NCBI RefSeq assembly: GCF_004402485.1
Contig: NZ_SOFG01000024.1
Location: 1 to 64,000 of the forward strand
DNA: 64,000 bases
Origin: Cryobacterium algoricola
Lineage (GTDB): Bacteria; Actinomycetota; Actinomycetes; Actinomycetales; Microbacteriaceae
Reading direction: 5' to 3'
Shown here piece by piece: positions 36,702-46,277 of this stretch; the first letter of the stretch is position 1, and each line of letters starts with the position of its first letter. The notes under the pieces were generated by a model. That model searched no databases. It was not told the DNA's origin and saw nothing but the letters and a program-made list of their open reading frames with translations. A program made the position numbers and the translations under genes.

Positions 36702-37183
36702 CGTCGCGCTCGTTGAAGCCGCTGCGCCCAGTCGCCCAAATCGGGTGCGGCGGCACAATGAAACCGCAGGCGTCTGGAGAGCTACTGGTTCAATACAAGC
36801 TCTTGACGCTCTGGATTGCCTCGGCCCGAATGGCGGCACTGTCGGAATTGAGTTGGTCGTGTATTCGCCCGGGCGGCCAGGAGCAGTAGCCGTACAGGCC
36901 AAGACGGTCGAGAGAGCGATGCCCGCAGACGGAACCGCCAAGAGCCTACGACCGATCCTCGTCACTGGACATGCACAATCACGAGCTGCGGCGTGCGGGG
37001 GAGGCTCGTGGAGCCGCTCGATGCGCTTCTCAAAGTCATCATTTACTCATCTAATTCATCCCTATTTGACCCAAAACGATGACCTACAATTGGAAGCAGC
37101 GAACCGCCCGGTTCCCTGTAAACACAAGGGAATCCGAGGGTTTTCGGAGACATTCGGTAACGACCAAAATATGGCCAGAACCT
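36702..37183. other. Right end of the element, no gene seen
   Basis: An open frame crosses this stretch and the attachment repeat, but its translation lacks a ribosome site and ends in the tRNA remnant. I see nothing else apart from an AT-richer patch near 37030-37080. Confidence 0.5.
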
Positions 37184-37263
37184 TCAGGGGGTCGCCGGTT
37201 CAAATCCAGTCAGCCCGACCAAATGTCCCGGAATCTCAAGGGATTCCGGGGCTTCTTGGTTAA
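37184..37263 (+). repeat. Right attachment repeat (att), tRNA-Pro remnant
   Basis: This is the second copy of the 80-bp repeat. The T arm reads GCCGG...CCAGT, with a C/A mismatch, so it is not a functional tRNA part. The hairpin has two compensating changes (GGAAT...ATTCC instead of GGAAA...TTTCC) and a CTTCTT tail. Confidence 0.9.
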
Positions 37264-37657
37264 AGGATCTGACGAGAGCCCCCGCGCTACGCGAGCGTGC
37301 TAATCGAGGCACCCGGCGAAAACCGTAAAGCCCTACTGAACGTCTAGGCTCCTGAGGTCATCCGGGCGGTCGTGTCGAAGGTCTCGTGGACCTCTAGTTC
37401 GGCCGCGACGGGCAGCGTTAGAACTCACACCCGCGTGGGAGCGGAGTACGTCCGTGTCGAGAGCGGCATACGGGGTTCCCGGGGGCGAGCATCTCTTCGC
37501 TTCCCGAGTCGTCTGCGCTCACCATGAACGGCCGTAGCCTCGTGATTGCTGGGATGCCCGTTCCCCCACCCGTTTCGAACGGCCGCGGGGTTGAACGCTG
37601 CTCTTTCCAGCAATCCAAAACCTCCATCGAAACCGGGGGTGATACTACTGTTGCCGT
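37264..37657. other. Intergenic stretch after the element
   Basis: No gene or clear fragment is supported in these 394 bases. They separate the right attachment repeat from the histidine phosphatase gene and should carry its promoter. Confidence 0.5.
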
Positions 37658-38314
37658 ATGTTCATGAACGAGCCGCTGCCCAGCCACCCCGCTCCGGATA
37701 ACCCGTCAGGGAAGCTGATTCTCTTGCGCCATGGAGAGACGGAGTGGTCGAAGGATGGCAAACACACTGGGCTCACGGATGTTCCGCTCACCGACCGGGG
37801 AGAGGAACTAGCCCGCGGCGCGGGCAGGTTAGTGGCCGGTTACGATTTCTCCCTCGTGCTGACCTCGCCGCTGCAGCGTGCCCGACGCACTGCTGAGCTC
37901 GCTGGCCTTCAAGCGGACGTTGATCCGCTTCTCGTTGAGTGGGACTACGGCGGGTACGAGGGGCGTACGACGCGCGATATCCGCAGCGAGCTCGGCTACA
38001 ACTGGAGCGCATTCACCCACGGCGTGATTCGTGGTAGCACGCCCGGTGAGACGGTGGAGGAGGTCGCCGCCCGCGCGTCGCGGGTGCTCACGCGGGTGCT
38101 GCCTGCCATGGAGGAGGGAAATGTCGCCCTGATCGCGCACGGCCATTTCCTGCGCATTCTCACCGCCGTGTACCTGAGGATGGCCCCTCGATTCGGTGCT
38201 CAAATCACCCTGGATGCTGGATCGGTCTCCGTGCTCAGCTTCTACCGTGAGCAGCCGGCCATCGTGTCGTGGAACTACGGAGCCGAACTGCCCTTGGTGC
38301 CCTCAGAGTCCTAA
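37658..38314 (+). CDS. Histidine phosphatase family protein
   Basis: This 218-aa protein of the phosphoglycerate-mutase/acid-phosphatase fold has the phospho-acceptor motif LILLRHGETEWS at residue about 20, SPLQRARRTAEL, LVEWDYGGYEGRT, and the second His in LIAHGHFLRIL. Cofactor-dependent phosphatase with unknown substrate; sugar phosphates are usual. It ends tail to tail with the ABC transporter gene, overlapping by 3-4 bases. Confidence 0.9.
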   Translation: MFMNEPLPSHPAPDNPSGKLILLRHGETEWSKDGKHTGLTDVPLTDRGEELARGAGRLVAGYDFSLVLTSPLQRARRTAELAGLQADVDPLLVEWDYGGYEGRTTRDIRSELGYNWSAFTHGVIRGSTPGETVEEVAARASRVLTRVLPAMEEGNVALIAHGHFLRILTAVYLRMAPRFGAQITLDAGSVSVLSFYREQPAIVSWNYGAELPLVPSES

Positions 38315-40230
38315 GTCGTGACCCAAGCTGCTGTGCGGCTCAGCGCTTCCTCATCGGCCGCAACATTTTTCTGCACGGCGAACTGGGTCCGGTGCAATTC
38401 CTCGTACCGCCCACCCGCAGCCAGCAGCTCCTCGTGCGTACCGCGCTCCACGATCGAGCCGTCCTCAACCACGAGGATCAGGTCCGCGTTGCGGATGGTG
38501 GAGAGGCGGTGGGCGATCACCATCGCCGTCCGTCCCTTGAGCGCCTCGCTGAGGGCCGCCTGTACGGCGGCCTCCGACGTCGAGTCCAGCGCCGCCGTCG
38601 CCTCGTCGAGGATAACGACGCGCGGCTGGGCGAGCAGGAGCCTCGCGATGGTCATCCGCTGGCGCTCACCCCCGGACAGCCGGTAGCCGCGCTCTCCCAC
38701 CATGGTGTCCAGCTGGTCCGGCAGCGACCGGATGAGCGGCTCGAGCCGCGCGCGGCGGACGGCGTCCCACACCTCGTCGTCGGTGGCCTCCGGCCTCGCG
38801 AGGCGCAGATTGGAGAGGATGGTCTCGTGGAACAGGTGGCCGTCCTGCGTCACCATGCCCAGGCTGTGCCGCATGGACACGAACGTGACGTCGCGGACAT
38901 CCGTCCCCGCGAGGCGCACGGCACCGCTGTCGACGTCATACAGGCGCGAGAGGAGCTGCGCAATTGTGGACTTGCCCGCACCGGATGAACCCACGAGGGC
39001 AACGGTCTGCCCCGGCTCGATCCTGAAGGACACGCCGTGCAGCACCTCGTCGCCGCCGCGGGTGTCCAGCGTAGAAACCTCCTCGAGAGAGGCGAGGGAG
39101 ACTTTGTCCGCGGACGGGTAGGCGAAGCGGACGTTGTCGAACTCGACGGCCACTGGGCCTTCGGGGATGGCGATGGCGTCGGGCTTCTCCTGGATGAGCG
39201 GGTCGAGGTCCAGTACCTCGAAGACGCGCTCGAAGCTGACCACCGCGCTCATGATCTCCACCCGTGCGTTTGCCAGGCCGGTGAGCGGCGCGTAGAGGCG
39301 GGTGAGGAGGAGCGCCAGGGTGACCACGTCACCGGTATTCAGCTGGCCGGCGAGTGCGAGGGCGCCGCCGAGCCCGTACACGAGAGCGAGGGCGAGGGCG
39401 GAGACGAGCATCAGTGCGGTGAAGAAGACGAACTGCAGCATCGCGGTCCGGACCCCGATGTCGCGGACACGGGCGGCGCGGACGCGGAACTCCTCGGCCT
39501 CCTCGTCGGGCCGACCGAATAGCTTGACGAGGGTGGCGCCGGGCGCCGAGAAGCGCTCGGTCATCTGCGTGCTCATGGCGGAATTGTGATCGGCGGCTTC
39601 GCGTCGTAGCGCGGCGAGGCGACTGCCCATGCGGCGCGCGGGTACCAGGAAGATGGGGAGCATGATCACGGCGAGAACCGTCACGAGCCAGGACGTGCTG
39701 AGCATGACGATCAGGGTGAGGGTCAGCGCCACGAGGTTCGTGACCACGCCGGACAGCGTGCCGCTGAAGGCCTGCTGGGCGCCGATCACATCGTTGTTGA
39801 GGCGGCTTACGAGGGCGCCCGTCCGCGTGCGGGTGAAGAACGCGATCGGCATCTTCTGCACGTGGTTGAAGACGGCGGTGCGGAGGTCCAGGATTACGCC
39901 TTCGCCGATCCGCGCCGAGTACCAGCGCGTCACGAGTGACACGGCGGCGTCGGCCACGGCCACGAGGGCGATGACCACTGCGATCCACACGATCGTGGTG
40001 ACCTCGCCCTGGGCGACGATGACGTCGACCACCTTGCCGGCGAGTACCGGCGTCGCGACCGCGAGGAAAGCTCCCACGATGGAGAGGGTGATGAAGACCA
40101 GCAGCTTGGACCGGTAAGGCACGGCGAACGTCATGATCCGCCGAACGGACTCACGGGAGAAGCCGTGCTTGCCGTCCCTGGCGGTGGAAATCTTGTGCAG
40201 CGAGCTCCAGGCCGCGCTTTCCATGCTCAT
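38311..40230 (-). CDS. ABC transporter, fused permease and ATPase
   Basis: This half-transporter of about 639 aa, of the MsbA/LmrA exporter type, has six membrane helices in residues about 45-340, then Walker A ALVGSSGAGKSTIAQLL, signature RLSGGERQRMTIARLL and Walker B RVVILDEATAALD. ATG 40230 is chosen because GGAAGGAA lies just upstream (GGAAGGAACCTCA); the frame stays open further back. It works as a homodimer unless a partner exists elsewhere. The substrate is unknown; drug or lipid export is the family theme. Confidence 0.93.
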   Translation of the reverse strand: MSMESAAWSSLHKISTARDGKHGFSRESVRRIMTFAVPYRSKLLVFITLSIVGAFLAVATPVLAGKVVDVIVAQGEVTTIVWIAVVIALVAVADAAVSLVTRWYSARIGEGVILDLRTAVFNHVQKMPIAFFTRTRTGALVSRLNNDVIGAQQAFSGTLSGVVTNLVALTLTLIVMLSTSWLVTVLAVIMLPIFLVPARRMGSRLAALRREAADHNSAMSTQMTERFSAPGATLVKLFGRPDEEAEEFRVRAARVRDIGVRTAMLQFVFFTALMLVSALALALVYGLGGALALAGQLNTGDVVTLALLLTRLYAPLTGLANARVEIMSAVVSFERVFEVLDLDPLIQEKPDAIAIPEGPVAVEFDNVRFAYPSADKVSLASLEEVSTLDTRGGDEVLHGVSFRIEPGQTVALVGSSGAGKSTIAQLLSRLYDVDSGAVRLAGTDVRDVTFVSMRHSLGMVTQDGHLFHETILSNLRLARPEATDDEVWDAVRRARLEPLIRSLPDQLDTMVGERGYRLSGGERQRMTIARLLLAQPRVVILDEATAALDSTSEAAVQAALSEALKGRTAMVIAHRLSTIRNADLILVVEDGSIVERGTHEELLAAGGRYEELHRTQFAVQKNVAADEEALSRTAAWVTT

Positions 40231-40338
40231 TGAGGTTCCTTCCGAGGGCAGAAGGCCTAGCTTAGATGGCGACGTGCCCGAGCTTTGCGAAGCGGTGTGA
40301 CGGCTGGAGCTAGCCAAGCTCGCGATGGATGCCGACTT

Positions 40339-40371
40339 GGCACGGTGCCGCCCCGGCGGCGGCACCGTGCC
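40339..40371 (-). terminator. Terminator of the GPH transporter gene
   Basis: A perfect 14-bp stem (GGCACGGTGCCGCC / GGCGGCACCGTGCC) with a 5-base loop lies between the two minus-strand genes, just after the GPH transporter stop. There is no T run. Confidence 0.75.
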
Positions 40372-40389
40372 ATCGAGCCGGTGTGCCGG

Positions 40390-41988
40390 TCAGCTCCCGT
40401 TGGAGACGGGCGTGACGGTCGGGGAGATCGCGTCCTCGGGCCAGGCCGACTCGTACGGGTGGCCGGTCAGTTTCTCGACGACCACACGGGCCTCGGAGGT
40501 GACGTCGTCCTTGGAGCCGCCGGCCTCGAGGCGGTCGATCTCGGTGCGCAGGACTGCGTGGCTCTGCGGGTCGAGGTACATGAACCGTGAGATGGCGAAC
40601 GCGATAGCGATGAGGAGGAGCGGCCCGAGGATGACGACGAGGGCGATGACGTGCTGGGTGCCGGTGCTCTGAACGAGGGGGCAGGAGGTGGTGCACGAGG
40701 CGTCGAGCTGCACGCCGCCCGCGCTGCCGGGCTTGAGGAAGCCACCCAGGTCCAGGAACCACGAGACGAGGAGGGTCGCGACCGCGCCTGTCGACTTGCG
40801 GCCGAAGGTCATCACCGCGGCATAGATTCCGGCGCGGTCCTGGCGGGTCATAATCCGGTCGACGTCGGGGATGAACGGGAAGACGTTCCACGGCGTGAAC
40901 TCGAGGAGGGCTCGTCCGGCCTGATATGCGAGGCCGACGATGACGAGCAGCACCATCGTCGAGGACGGCTGGATGAGGTAGATCGCGCCGAGGGCGAGCA
41001 GGCAGGCGATGATCACGGAGTAGGACATGGCGAACAAGTAGCGCGGGCCCTTGCGGATCATGAGGAATGCGGCGAGCACCGTGGCCGGCAGCCCGATGAT
41101 GGACAGCGCCTGGAGGGTGAGGCCGAACGACTCGCTGCCGTGCACGGCGTACACGACGAAGAACGTCAGCGCTGTGGCGAAGATGTCCTTGCCCGTAAAG
41201 GAGAAGAGATAGATCGCCAGGTGCTTGCGGAAGCTCGAGTTCTTGAACGTCGAGCCGAAGTCCTTGAGGTTGTCGGTAATGAGCTTTCCGACGGGCACCT
41301 TGGGCTGGGCGTCGAGCTCCGCGAGGAACTCCGGGGTGAGCTTGCGCTCCCAGGTGGTGAAGTACGTCGTGATGACGGCGCCGGCAAACAGCACGGAGAA
41401 GATGAGACCGGTGATGAGGTAGGCGTTCGGGCTGTTCGTCGCCTTGATCTGGGCCGGGATGAAGAAGACGAGGAAGGTGCCCGTGGCCGACAGGAACATG
41501 CGGGTTGAGCTGAGCTTGGTCCGCAGCTTGTAGTTGTCCGTCATCTCAGTGGGCAGGGTCTCCCACGGGATGAGAATCATCGCCATGATCATCTCGACAG
41601 CCAGGTAGACGATCAGGTAGTACCAGAAGCCCTGTTGCGAGATCCACAGCAGGGGGAAGACGACGAGGAGTAAGGGTGCGCCGATGAGCAGGAAGAAGTG
41701 GCGGCGGCCGAACTTCTTGCCCAGGCGGGTCCGATAGAAGTTGTCGGTCAGCGGGCCGATGATGAGGCTGACGACCGCGTCGACGATGCGGGCGATAAAG
41801 AGGATCGTGCCGGCTTGGACGGCGCTGACATCCCCGTAGGTCGTGAAGAAGTACAGCATCAGGCCGCTGATGATGGTGTTCCAGCCGCCGCCCATGAGGT
41901 CCAGGACGCCGAAGCCAATGCTCCGGGCAAGCGTAATGGGTCGGGCCGTGTACACGCGTGGGGTCGATTTATCGATGAGGGGGCTCAC
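40390..41988 (-). CDS. GPH family (MelB-like) sugar:cation symporter
   Basis: This 532-aa transporter has about 12 membrane helices. The start GFGVLDLMGGGWNTIISGLM and the loop RIVDAVVSLIIGPLTDNFYR, with RLGKKFGRRHFF, fit the glycoside-pentoside-hexuronide family. It imports a glycoside or uronide with Na or H. A large loop near residues 455-480 (with CTTSCPL) is unusual. GTG start. It is divergent from the sugar porter at 42415 and lies behind a shared upstream region, so both may serve the same sugar response. Confidence 0.88.
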   Translation of the reverse strand: MSPLIDKSTPRVYTARPITLARSIGFGVLDLMGGGWNTIISGLMLYFFTTYGDVSAVQAGTILFIARIVDAVVSLIIGPLTDNFYRTRLGKKFGRRHFFLLIGAPLLLVVFPLLWISQQGFWYYLIVYLAVEMIMAMILIPWETLPTEMTDNYKLRTKLSSTRMFLSATGTFLVFFIPAQIKATNSPNAYLITGLIFSVLFAGAVITTYFTTWERKLTPEFLAELDAQPKVPVGKLITDNLKDFGSTFKNSSFRKHLAIYLFSFTGKDIFATALTFFVVYAVHGSESFGLTLQALSIIGLPATVLAAFLMIRKGPRYLFAMSYSVIIACLLALGAIYLIQPSSTMVLLVIVGLAYQAGRALLEFTPWNVFPFIPDVDRIMTRQDRAGIYAAVMTFGRKSTGAVATLLVSWFLDLGGFLKPGSAGGVQLDASCTTSCPLVQSTGTQHVIALVVILGPLLLIAIAFAISRFMYLDPQSHAVLRTEIDRLEAGGSKDDVTSEARVVVEKLTGHPYESAWPEDAISPTVTPVSNGS

Positions 41989-42414
41989 GTCTTTGTGCCT
42001 TCTGCTTCAGGGTCCCAGGCTCGTTCCGGGGATGTTTGCACACTACCATACAAGAACACATGCGTTTGTCGTCGAGGCATGAGCACAGTGATAGACGCCA
42101 TCCGTCATCTTTAGGATGCTGAAATTATGTGAGCTAGGCTAACTAAAAGCTTGATGTTAGCGATCACTTTCGGCCGAAGAGCCCACTGGCGTGGCATCCA
42201 AGTCCCATAGCCGGGAAGGGCATGCATCAGAGGCATGCGTCAGAGTGGACAGCTGCGATAGGGAATAGCTCAGCACACCACAATGTGCCGCGCTCCATTC
42301 CATCGCCGAAACCGCACTCATGGCACAACGGCATAGGCCCGAGACGACGTCCCGGCCGGCCATCCTTCCTAGTGATCAACCGGGGCTGAAACTAGTTCCT
42401 CACTCGGAGTGAAA
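41989..42414. promoter_or_regulatory. Divergent control region of two sugar transporters
   Basis: These 426 bases contain no supported gene. GCTAAC (42138-42143) and GTTAGC (42156-42161) form an inverted repeat with a 12-base centre in an AT-richer patch, a candidate operator. The regulator is not in the window as far as I can tell. Confidence 0.4.
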
Positions 42415-43812
42415 ATGGAAAAAGATAAAAAGATCGACAGTAAATTCATTTACTTCTTCGGATCCTTCGGAGGCATCCTTTTCGGCTACGACATCGGAGT
42501 CATGACTGGGGCGCTGCCGTTCCTGCAAAGCGACTGGGGCCTTGACGATGCCGCCGTCATCGGTTGGGTAACCTCTGGCGTGATGTTCGGCGCCATCTTC
42601 GGTGGCGCTGTGGCCGGACAGCTTTCCGATCGATTCGGACGGCGCAAGATGATTCTCGCCGCAGCGGTCGTCTTTATGCTCGGATCGGTCCTCTGCGGCC
42701 TGGCACCGGAGGGTGGCGTCACCTATCTGGTCATCGCCCGCATCTTCCTGGGCCTGGCGGTCGGTGCGGCCTCCGCATCGGTTCCCGCGTACATGTCCGA
42801 GCTTGCGCCCGCGCGGCTGCGCGGACGCTTGTCCGGCCTGAATCAGACGATGATCGTCTCCGGCATGCTGATCTCCTACATCCTGGATTTCCTGCTGAAG
42901 GATCTGCCGGAAGCGTGGGCGTGGCGAGTGATGCTCGCGACGGCCGCAGTGCCGGCCGTGATTTTGTATCTGGGCGTGTTGCGGTTGCCCGAATCGCCCC
43001 GGTTCCTGGTGAAAGTCGGCAAGGAAAACGAGGCACGCACGGTACTTCGCTACATTCGCCGCCCAGACGAGGTCGATGCCGAGCTCAGATCGATCCAGGA
43101 AACCGCCCAGGTCGAGAAGCAGACGGCTGGCAACACCTCACTTGCGACGTTGTTCGACAGTAAGTACCGGTATCTCGTCATTGCGGGTGTCGGTGTCGCC
43201 GCGTTCCAGCAGCTCCAGGGTGCCAACGCGATCTTTTACTACATCCCTCTGATCGTGGAAAAGGCCACCGGCAATGCGGCGAGTTCGGCGCTGATGTGGC
43301 CGATCATCCAGGGCGTGCTCCTCGTGCTCGGCTCATTGCTGTTCCTGGTGATCGCGGACAAGTTCAACCGACGCCTGTTGCTGACCGTGGGTGGCACGAT
43401 CATGGGCGTGTCCTTCCTGCTGCCCGCGATACTCAATACCGTGCTGGAGGACGCGAATCCGATGATGATCGTGGTGTTCCTGAGCATCTACGTGGCAGCC
43501 TATTCGTTCACGTGGGCCCCACTCACCTGGGTGATCGTCGGAGAGATCTTCCCCATGGCGATTCGCGGCAGGGCCTCGGGTGTCGCCTCGTCCTTCAACT
43601 GGATCGGATCGTTCGCTGTCGGTCTCTTGTTCCCGATCATGACCGCATTGATGAGCCAGGAGGCGGTGTTCGCGATCTTCGGTGCCATCTGCATTCTTGG
43701 TGTCGTCTTCATCCGGACTCGTGTCCCCGAAACTCGTGGCCGCACGCTGGAGGACATCGAAACCAAGAGTATTCCGACCCAGAAGGCTTTCGCCTCTCTC
43801 GAGAGGCGATGA
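42415..43812 (+). CDS. Sugar porter family MFS transporter
   Basis: This 465-aa proton-sugar symporter has 12 helices. Family motifs are GYDIGVMTGALPF, the loop GQLSDRFGRRKMI, PESPRFLVKVGK, GVAAFQQLQGANAIFYY, and VPETRGRTLEDIE at the C-terminus. This is the XylE/GalP/IolT group; the sugar cannot be fixed. ATG 42415 has GGAG five bases before it. GTG 42409, two codons earlier, is the alternative. Confidence 0.93.
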   Translation: MEKDKKIDSKFIYFFGSFGGILFGYDIGVMTGALPFLQSDWGLDDAAVIGWVTSGVMFGAIFGGAVAGQLSDRFGRRKMILAAAVVFMLGSVLCGLAPEGGVTYLVIARIFLGLAVGAASASVPAYMSELAPARLRGRLSGLNQTMIVSGMLISYILDFLLKDLPEAWAWRVMLATAAVPAVILYLGVLRLPESPRFLVKVGKENEARTVLRYIRRPDEVDAELRSIQETAQVEKQTAGNTSLATLFDSKYRYLVIAGVGVAAFQQLQGANAIFYYIPLIVEKATGNAASSALMWPIIQGVLLVLGSLLFLVIADKFNRRLLLTVGGTIMGVSFLLPAILNTVLEDANPMMIVVFLSIYVAAYSFTWAPLTWVIVGEIFPMAIRGRASGVASSFNWIGSFAVGLLFPIMTALMSQEAVFAIFGAICILGVVFIRTRVPETRGRTLEDIETKSIPTQKAFASLERR

Positions 43813-43897
43813 GTTCGTCAGCAGGAGGGGGACGATGTTCTCCGAAAATTCGGGGCGCTGCGTGCAAGACTTTCCGCGGATGCGACATATTCAGTAG

Positions 43898-44470
43898 GTG
43901 AGCATCGCCGACACCCCAGCCACCGCCGACACGAGCGGGGGAGCGGCGATGCCTGACAGCGAGGACCCGCCCAAGACGGCGGCCGATGTGGACTGGTTCA
44001 CCGTGATGGTCCGCGAGCACTCGACCGCGCTCGTGCGCTACTTCGTCCGCCGCGGGCCGCGTCAGGATGCCGAGGACCTCGCCGCCGAGGTCTTCGCGAC
44101 GGCCTGGCGTCGCCGCAACGACGTGCCACGGGAGGCCGTGCTGCCGTGGCTGTATCGTACGGCGGGGTTCACGCTCGCGAATTCGCGCAGGAAGCACCTC
44201 GATCTTCCCGTCGACGAGGTGCCGGAGTCCGGCGTGGCGCGAGTCGACGGCGATCCGGAGTTGAACATCCTCTTCGATGCGGAACTCCGGGGCGCGCTGG
44301 CCAGCGTGGGCGAGCGCGACCGGCAGATCCTTCTTCTGCACGCGTGGGAGGGTCTGGATGGAGCCGAGCTCGCCGAGGTGCTCGGTATCTCCCGATCCGG
44401 GGCGGAGGCCGCGCTGTCGCGCGCGCGCCAGCGATTGCGAGACGCCTGGGGCGAGCGGATGTCCTTCTAG
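43898..44470 (+). CDS. ECF-type RNA polymerase sigma factor
   Basis: This 190-aa sigma-70 family protein has region 2 (VRYFVRRGPRQDAEDLAAEVFATAWRR) and region 4 (GERDRQILLLHAWEGLDGAE, with HTH LAEVLGISRSGAEAALSRAR). It directs RNA polymerase to a small regulon, and is often held by a membrane anti-sigma protein. GTG start. The next gene, 68 bases on, encodes a membrane protein that fits that partner role. Confidence 0.93.
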   Translation: MSIADTPATADTSGGAAMPDSEDPPKTAADVDWFTVMVREHSTALVRYFVRRGPRQDAEDLAAEVFATAWRRRNDVPREAVLPWLYRTAGFTLANSRRKHLDLPVDEVPESGVARVDGDPELNILFDAELRGALASVGERDRQILLLHAWEGLDGAELAEVLGISRSGAEAALSRARQRLRDAWGERMSF

Positions 44471-44538
44471 GGCTTCTGCAAGATTCGGCACGCCCCGCAC
44501 ATATACCAGGTGAACCGAAAGCCCGGAGGCTGAGTGAC

Positions 44539-45834
44539 ATGAACGACGACGACACACAACACGACCCGCTCGCCCGGCTGCGTGCCGCCGACCCGGCGGG
44601 GGACATCGAAGCACGTCCCGGGTTCGCCGACGAGGTCATCGCGCAGATGACCGGCCCTGAGGCCGAACCGATGGCCGGATCGGTACCCGTGGCCGACCTG
44701 GACACAGCACGAGCACGCCGTCGGCCCCGCTGGCTTCCGTTCGTCGCGGTCGCGGCGTCGATCGCGATCGTCGGTGCTGCGGGATACGGGATCGGAGCGA
44801 CCACGGGCGGGCCGAAGAACCTCGCCGACGGCGCCGCTCCGCCCATCACTCTCCAATCCAATGGGCGCCCCGAGAGCGTCGCGCACGGCGGAATGGCGCC
44901 ATCCGTGGGCTCTGGCGCCGCTACCGACCAGAAGATGTCCTCCTCGACGTACCCGTACGGATCCGGCCGGAACGCCTTCAGCGCGTCCGGTCTCGGCACT
45001 CAGGCGGGCACGGCTCAGGCCTATGCCTACGACCCGCGTTCGGCATCCACCTCAGACACGGTCGCCGCGCTCGCCGCGGCGCTCGGCATCGGGGCACCGG
45101 TCGAGCTGCGGGACGGCAGCTGGATCGCCGGCCCGCAGGACGGCAGCGCCCCGAGCCTGTCCGTGAGCCTCGACGGCATGCTGTCCTTCTACTTCCAGAA
45201 CCCGCAGATAAACCCGTGGAAGTGCGAGGGTGACAGCGCCTGCGAGCCGACCGGCCAGCCGCCGAGCGAAGACGCTGCGATCGGAGCGCTTCGTGCGCTC
45301 CTCGTCGCCGCCGGCCAGGATCCCGCCACGTTCGAATTCAGCTCTCAGGTGTCGGAGGGCTCTCCCACACGCACCGCTGCGGCAAGGCCGGTCATCGACG
45401 GGCAGCAACTCGACCAGGGCTGGTCCGTGGACATGGCCGAAGGCGGTGTCGTCAACGCCAATGGCGCCCTCGCCGACATCGTCGCTTTGGGGACGTACCC
45501 GGTGGTCAGCGCGCACGAGGGCTTCGAACGACTCTCAGACCCGCGGTTCAGCGGAGCGGCCACGACTCTGCCGATCGCCCTCCGCGATCAGGCGTCGACG
45601 ACCGAGGAGTGGGTGGCACCGACGGAACCGCCGGCAGCACCCGTCGCCGGCACGGCGGTCTCCTGGCCGGTGAACAAGGTCGAGATCGTCAGCGCACGCC
45701 TGGGTCTCACCACCCAGTGGCAGCCGGACGGGAGCGTCCTGGTGGTTCCCGCGTTCGCGTTCACGGATTCAGAGGGCGGCACCTGGTCGGTTCTCGCCGT
45801 CGCGGATTCGATGCTGGACTTTCGGGCGTTCTAG
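44539..45834 (+). CDS. Membrane protein paired with the sigma factor, possible anti-sigma
   Basis: This 431-aa protein has about 55 cytoplasmic residues, one span (WLPFVAVAASIAIVGAAGYG) and a large extracytoplasmic part rich in Ser, Gly and Ala. The N-terminal LARLRAADPAGD and the span are typical of proteins encoded after ECF sigma factors in Microbacteriaceae; no zinc HxxxCxxC motif is present. ATG 44539 has CGGAGG before it. The external part could sense a signal. Anti-sigma function is inferred from position. Confidence 0.75.
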   Translation: MNDDDTQHDPLARLRAADPAGDIEARPGFADEVIAQMTGPEAEPMAGSVPVADLDTARARRRPRWLPFVAVAASIAIVGAAGYGIGATTGGPKNLADGAAPPITLQSNGRPESVAHGGMAPSVGSGAATDQKMSSSTYPYGSGRNAFSASGLGTQAGTAQAYAYDPRSASTSDTVAALAAALGIGAPVELRDGSWIAGPQDGSAPSLSVSLDGMLSFYFQNPQINPWKCEGDSACEPTGQPPSEDAAIGALRALLVAAGQDPATFEFSSQVSEGSPTRTAAARPVIDGQQLDQGWSVDMAEGGVVNANGALADIVALGTYPVVSAHEGFERLSDPRFSGAATTLPIALRDQASTTEEWVAPTEPPAAPVAGTAVSWPVNKVEIVSARLGLTTQWQPDGSVLVVPAFAFTDSEGGTWSVLAVADSMLDFRAF

Positions 45835-45953
45835 ACCAGGACAGTCGCTCGCACGCATCCTCTTGACGGCAGGCCGGCCGCCCTTCCACGTTCTCGTTGC
45901 CCGATAAATCGATCCCATCGAGGATCTTTCTCCTCGGCCCGTGATCGAGTAGG

Positions 45954-46256
45954 TCACTCCCGTTCCAGGTCCTCCGCGATCTGCTTGATCGTGGCCAGCC
46001 GGCGGTCCCACTGCGCCCCGATGAGGTCGAGCCGCCGGGCGGTCTCGGTGAGCTGGCTGCCCAGCACCCGGTACCGGACTTCGCGGCCCACCCGCACCGG
46101 CTCGACGAGTCCGACGTCCTGCAGCACCGCCAGGTGTTTGGCGATCGCTTGGCGGGGGACCGGCAGGACCTCGGCGAGGGCGGATGCTGAGGCATCCGCT
46201 CTGCCGAGGGCTGCCAGGATGCTCCAGCGCGTGTCATCGCCGAGGGCGGCGAACAC
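45954..46256 (-). CDS. ArsR family regulator, copy 1
   Basis: This 100-aa winged-helix regulator has FAALGDDTRWSILAALGRAD, HTH SALAEVLPVPRQAIAKHLAV, and the wing VGREVRYRVLGSQL. It is nearly identical to the copy at 52123-52449 but lacks the SRPBCC gene and the palindromic operators upstream. A GTG at 46256 is the only plausible start. It may be unexpressed because its upstream region has been replaced. Confidence 0.82.
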   Translation of the reverse strand: MFAALGDDTRWSILAALGRADASASALAEVLPVPRQAIAKHLAVLQDVGLVEPVRVGREVRYRVLGSQLTETARRLDLIGAQWDRRLATIKQIAEDLERE

Positions 46257-46277
46257 CCGAACGAGGGTGGATGCGGT
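45965..46277 (-). repeat. 313-bp duplication, copy 1
   Basis: This block matches 52134-52446 with about ten differences and no gaps (constant offset 6169). It covers nearly all of the ArsR gene. Confidence 0.9.

Larger units (their letters stand above)
19191..37263 (+). mobile_element. Integrative (mobilizable) element in tRNA-Pro, about 18 kb
   Basis: Both ends carry an 80-bp repeat of the tRNA-Pro 3' part plus terminator (about 92% identical). Directly inside the left end lie an excisionase-like gene and a tyrosine integrase. Further in come a MobF-type relaxase and accessory cargo. No type IV secretion, coupling protein or replication initiator is visible, so it fits a mobilizable rather than a self-transmissible element. 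The relaxase is frameshifted, which may immobilize it. The cargo is dominated by nuclease-like and membrane/coiled-coil genes, suggesting defence functions; that is inference. Confidence 0.88.

Noticed and set aside
37196-37223. Second tRNA-Pro gene at the right repeat
   Set aside because: Only the 3' half is present and the T stem has a mismatch; it is an attachment remnant.
36745-37263. Open frame crossing the right attachment repeat
   Set aside because: The translation reads through the tRNA remnant and terminator, lacks a ribosome site, and resembles nothing.
40651-41508. Plus-strand 285-aa frame over the GPH transporter
   Set aside because: Extremely Glu/Arg-rich antisense of membrane helices.
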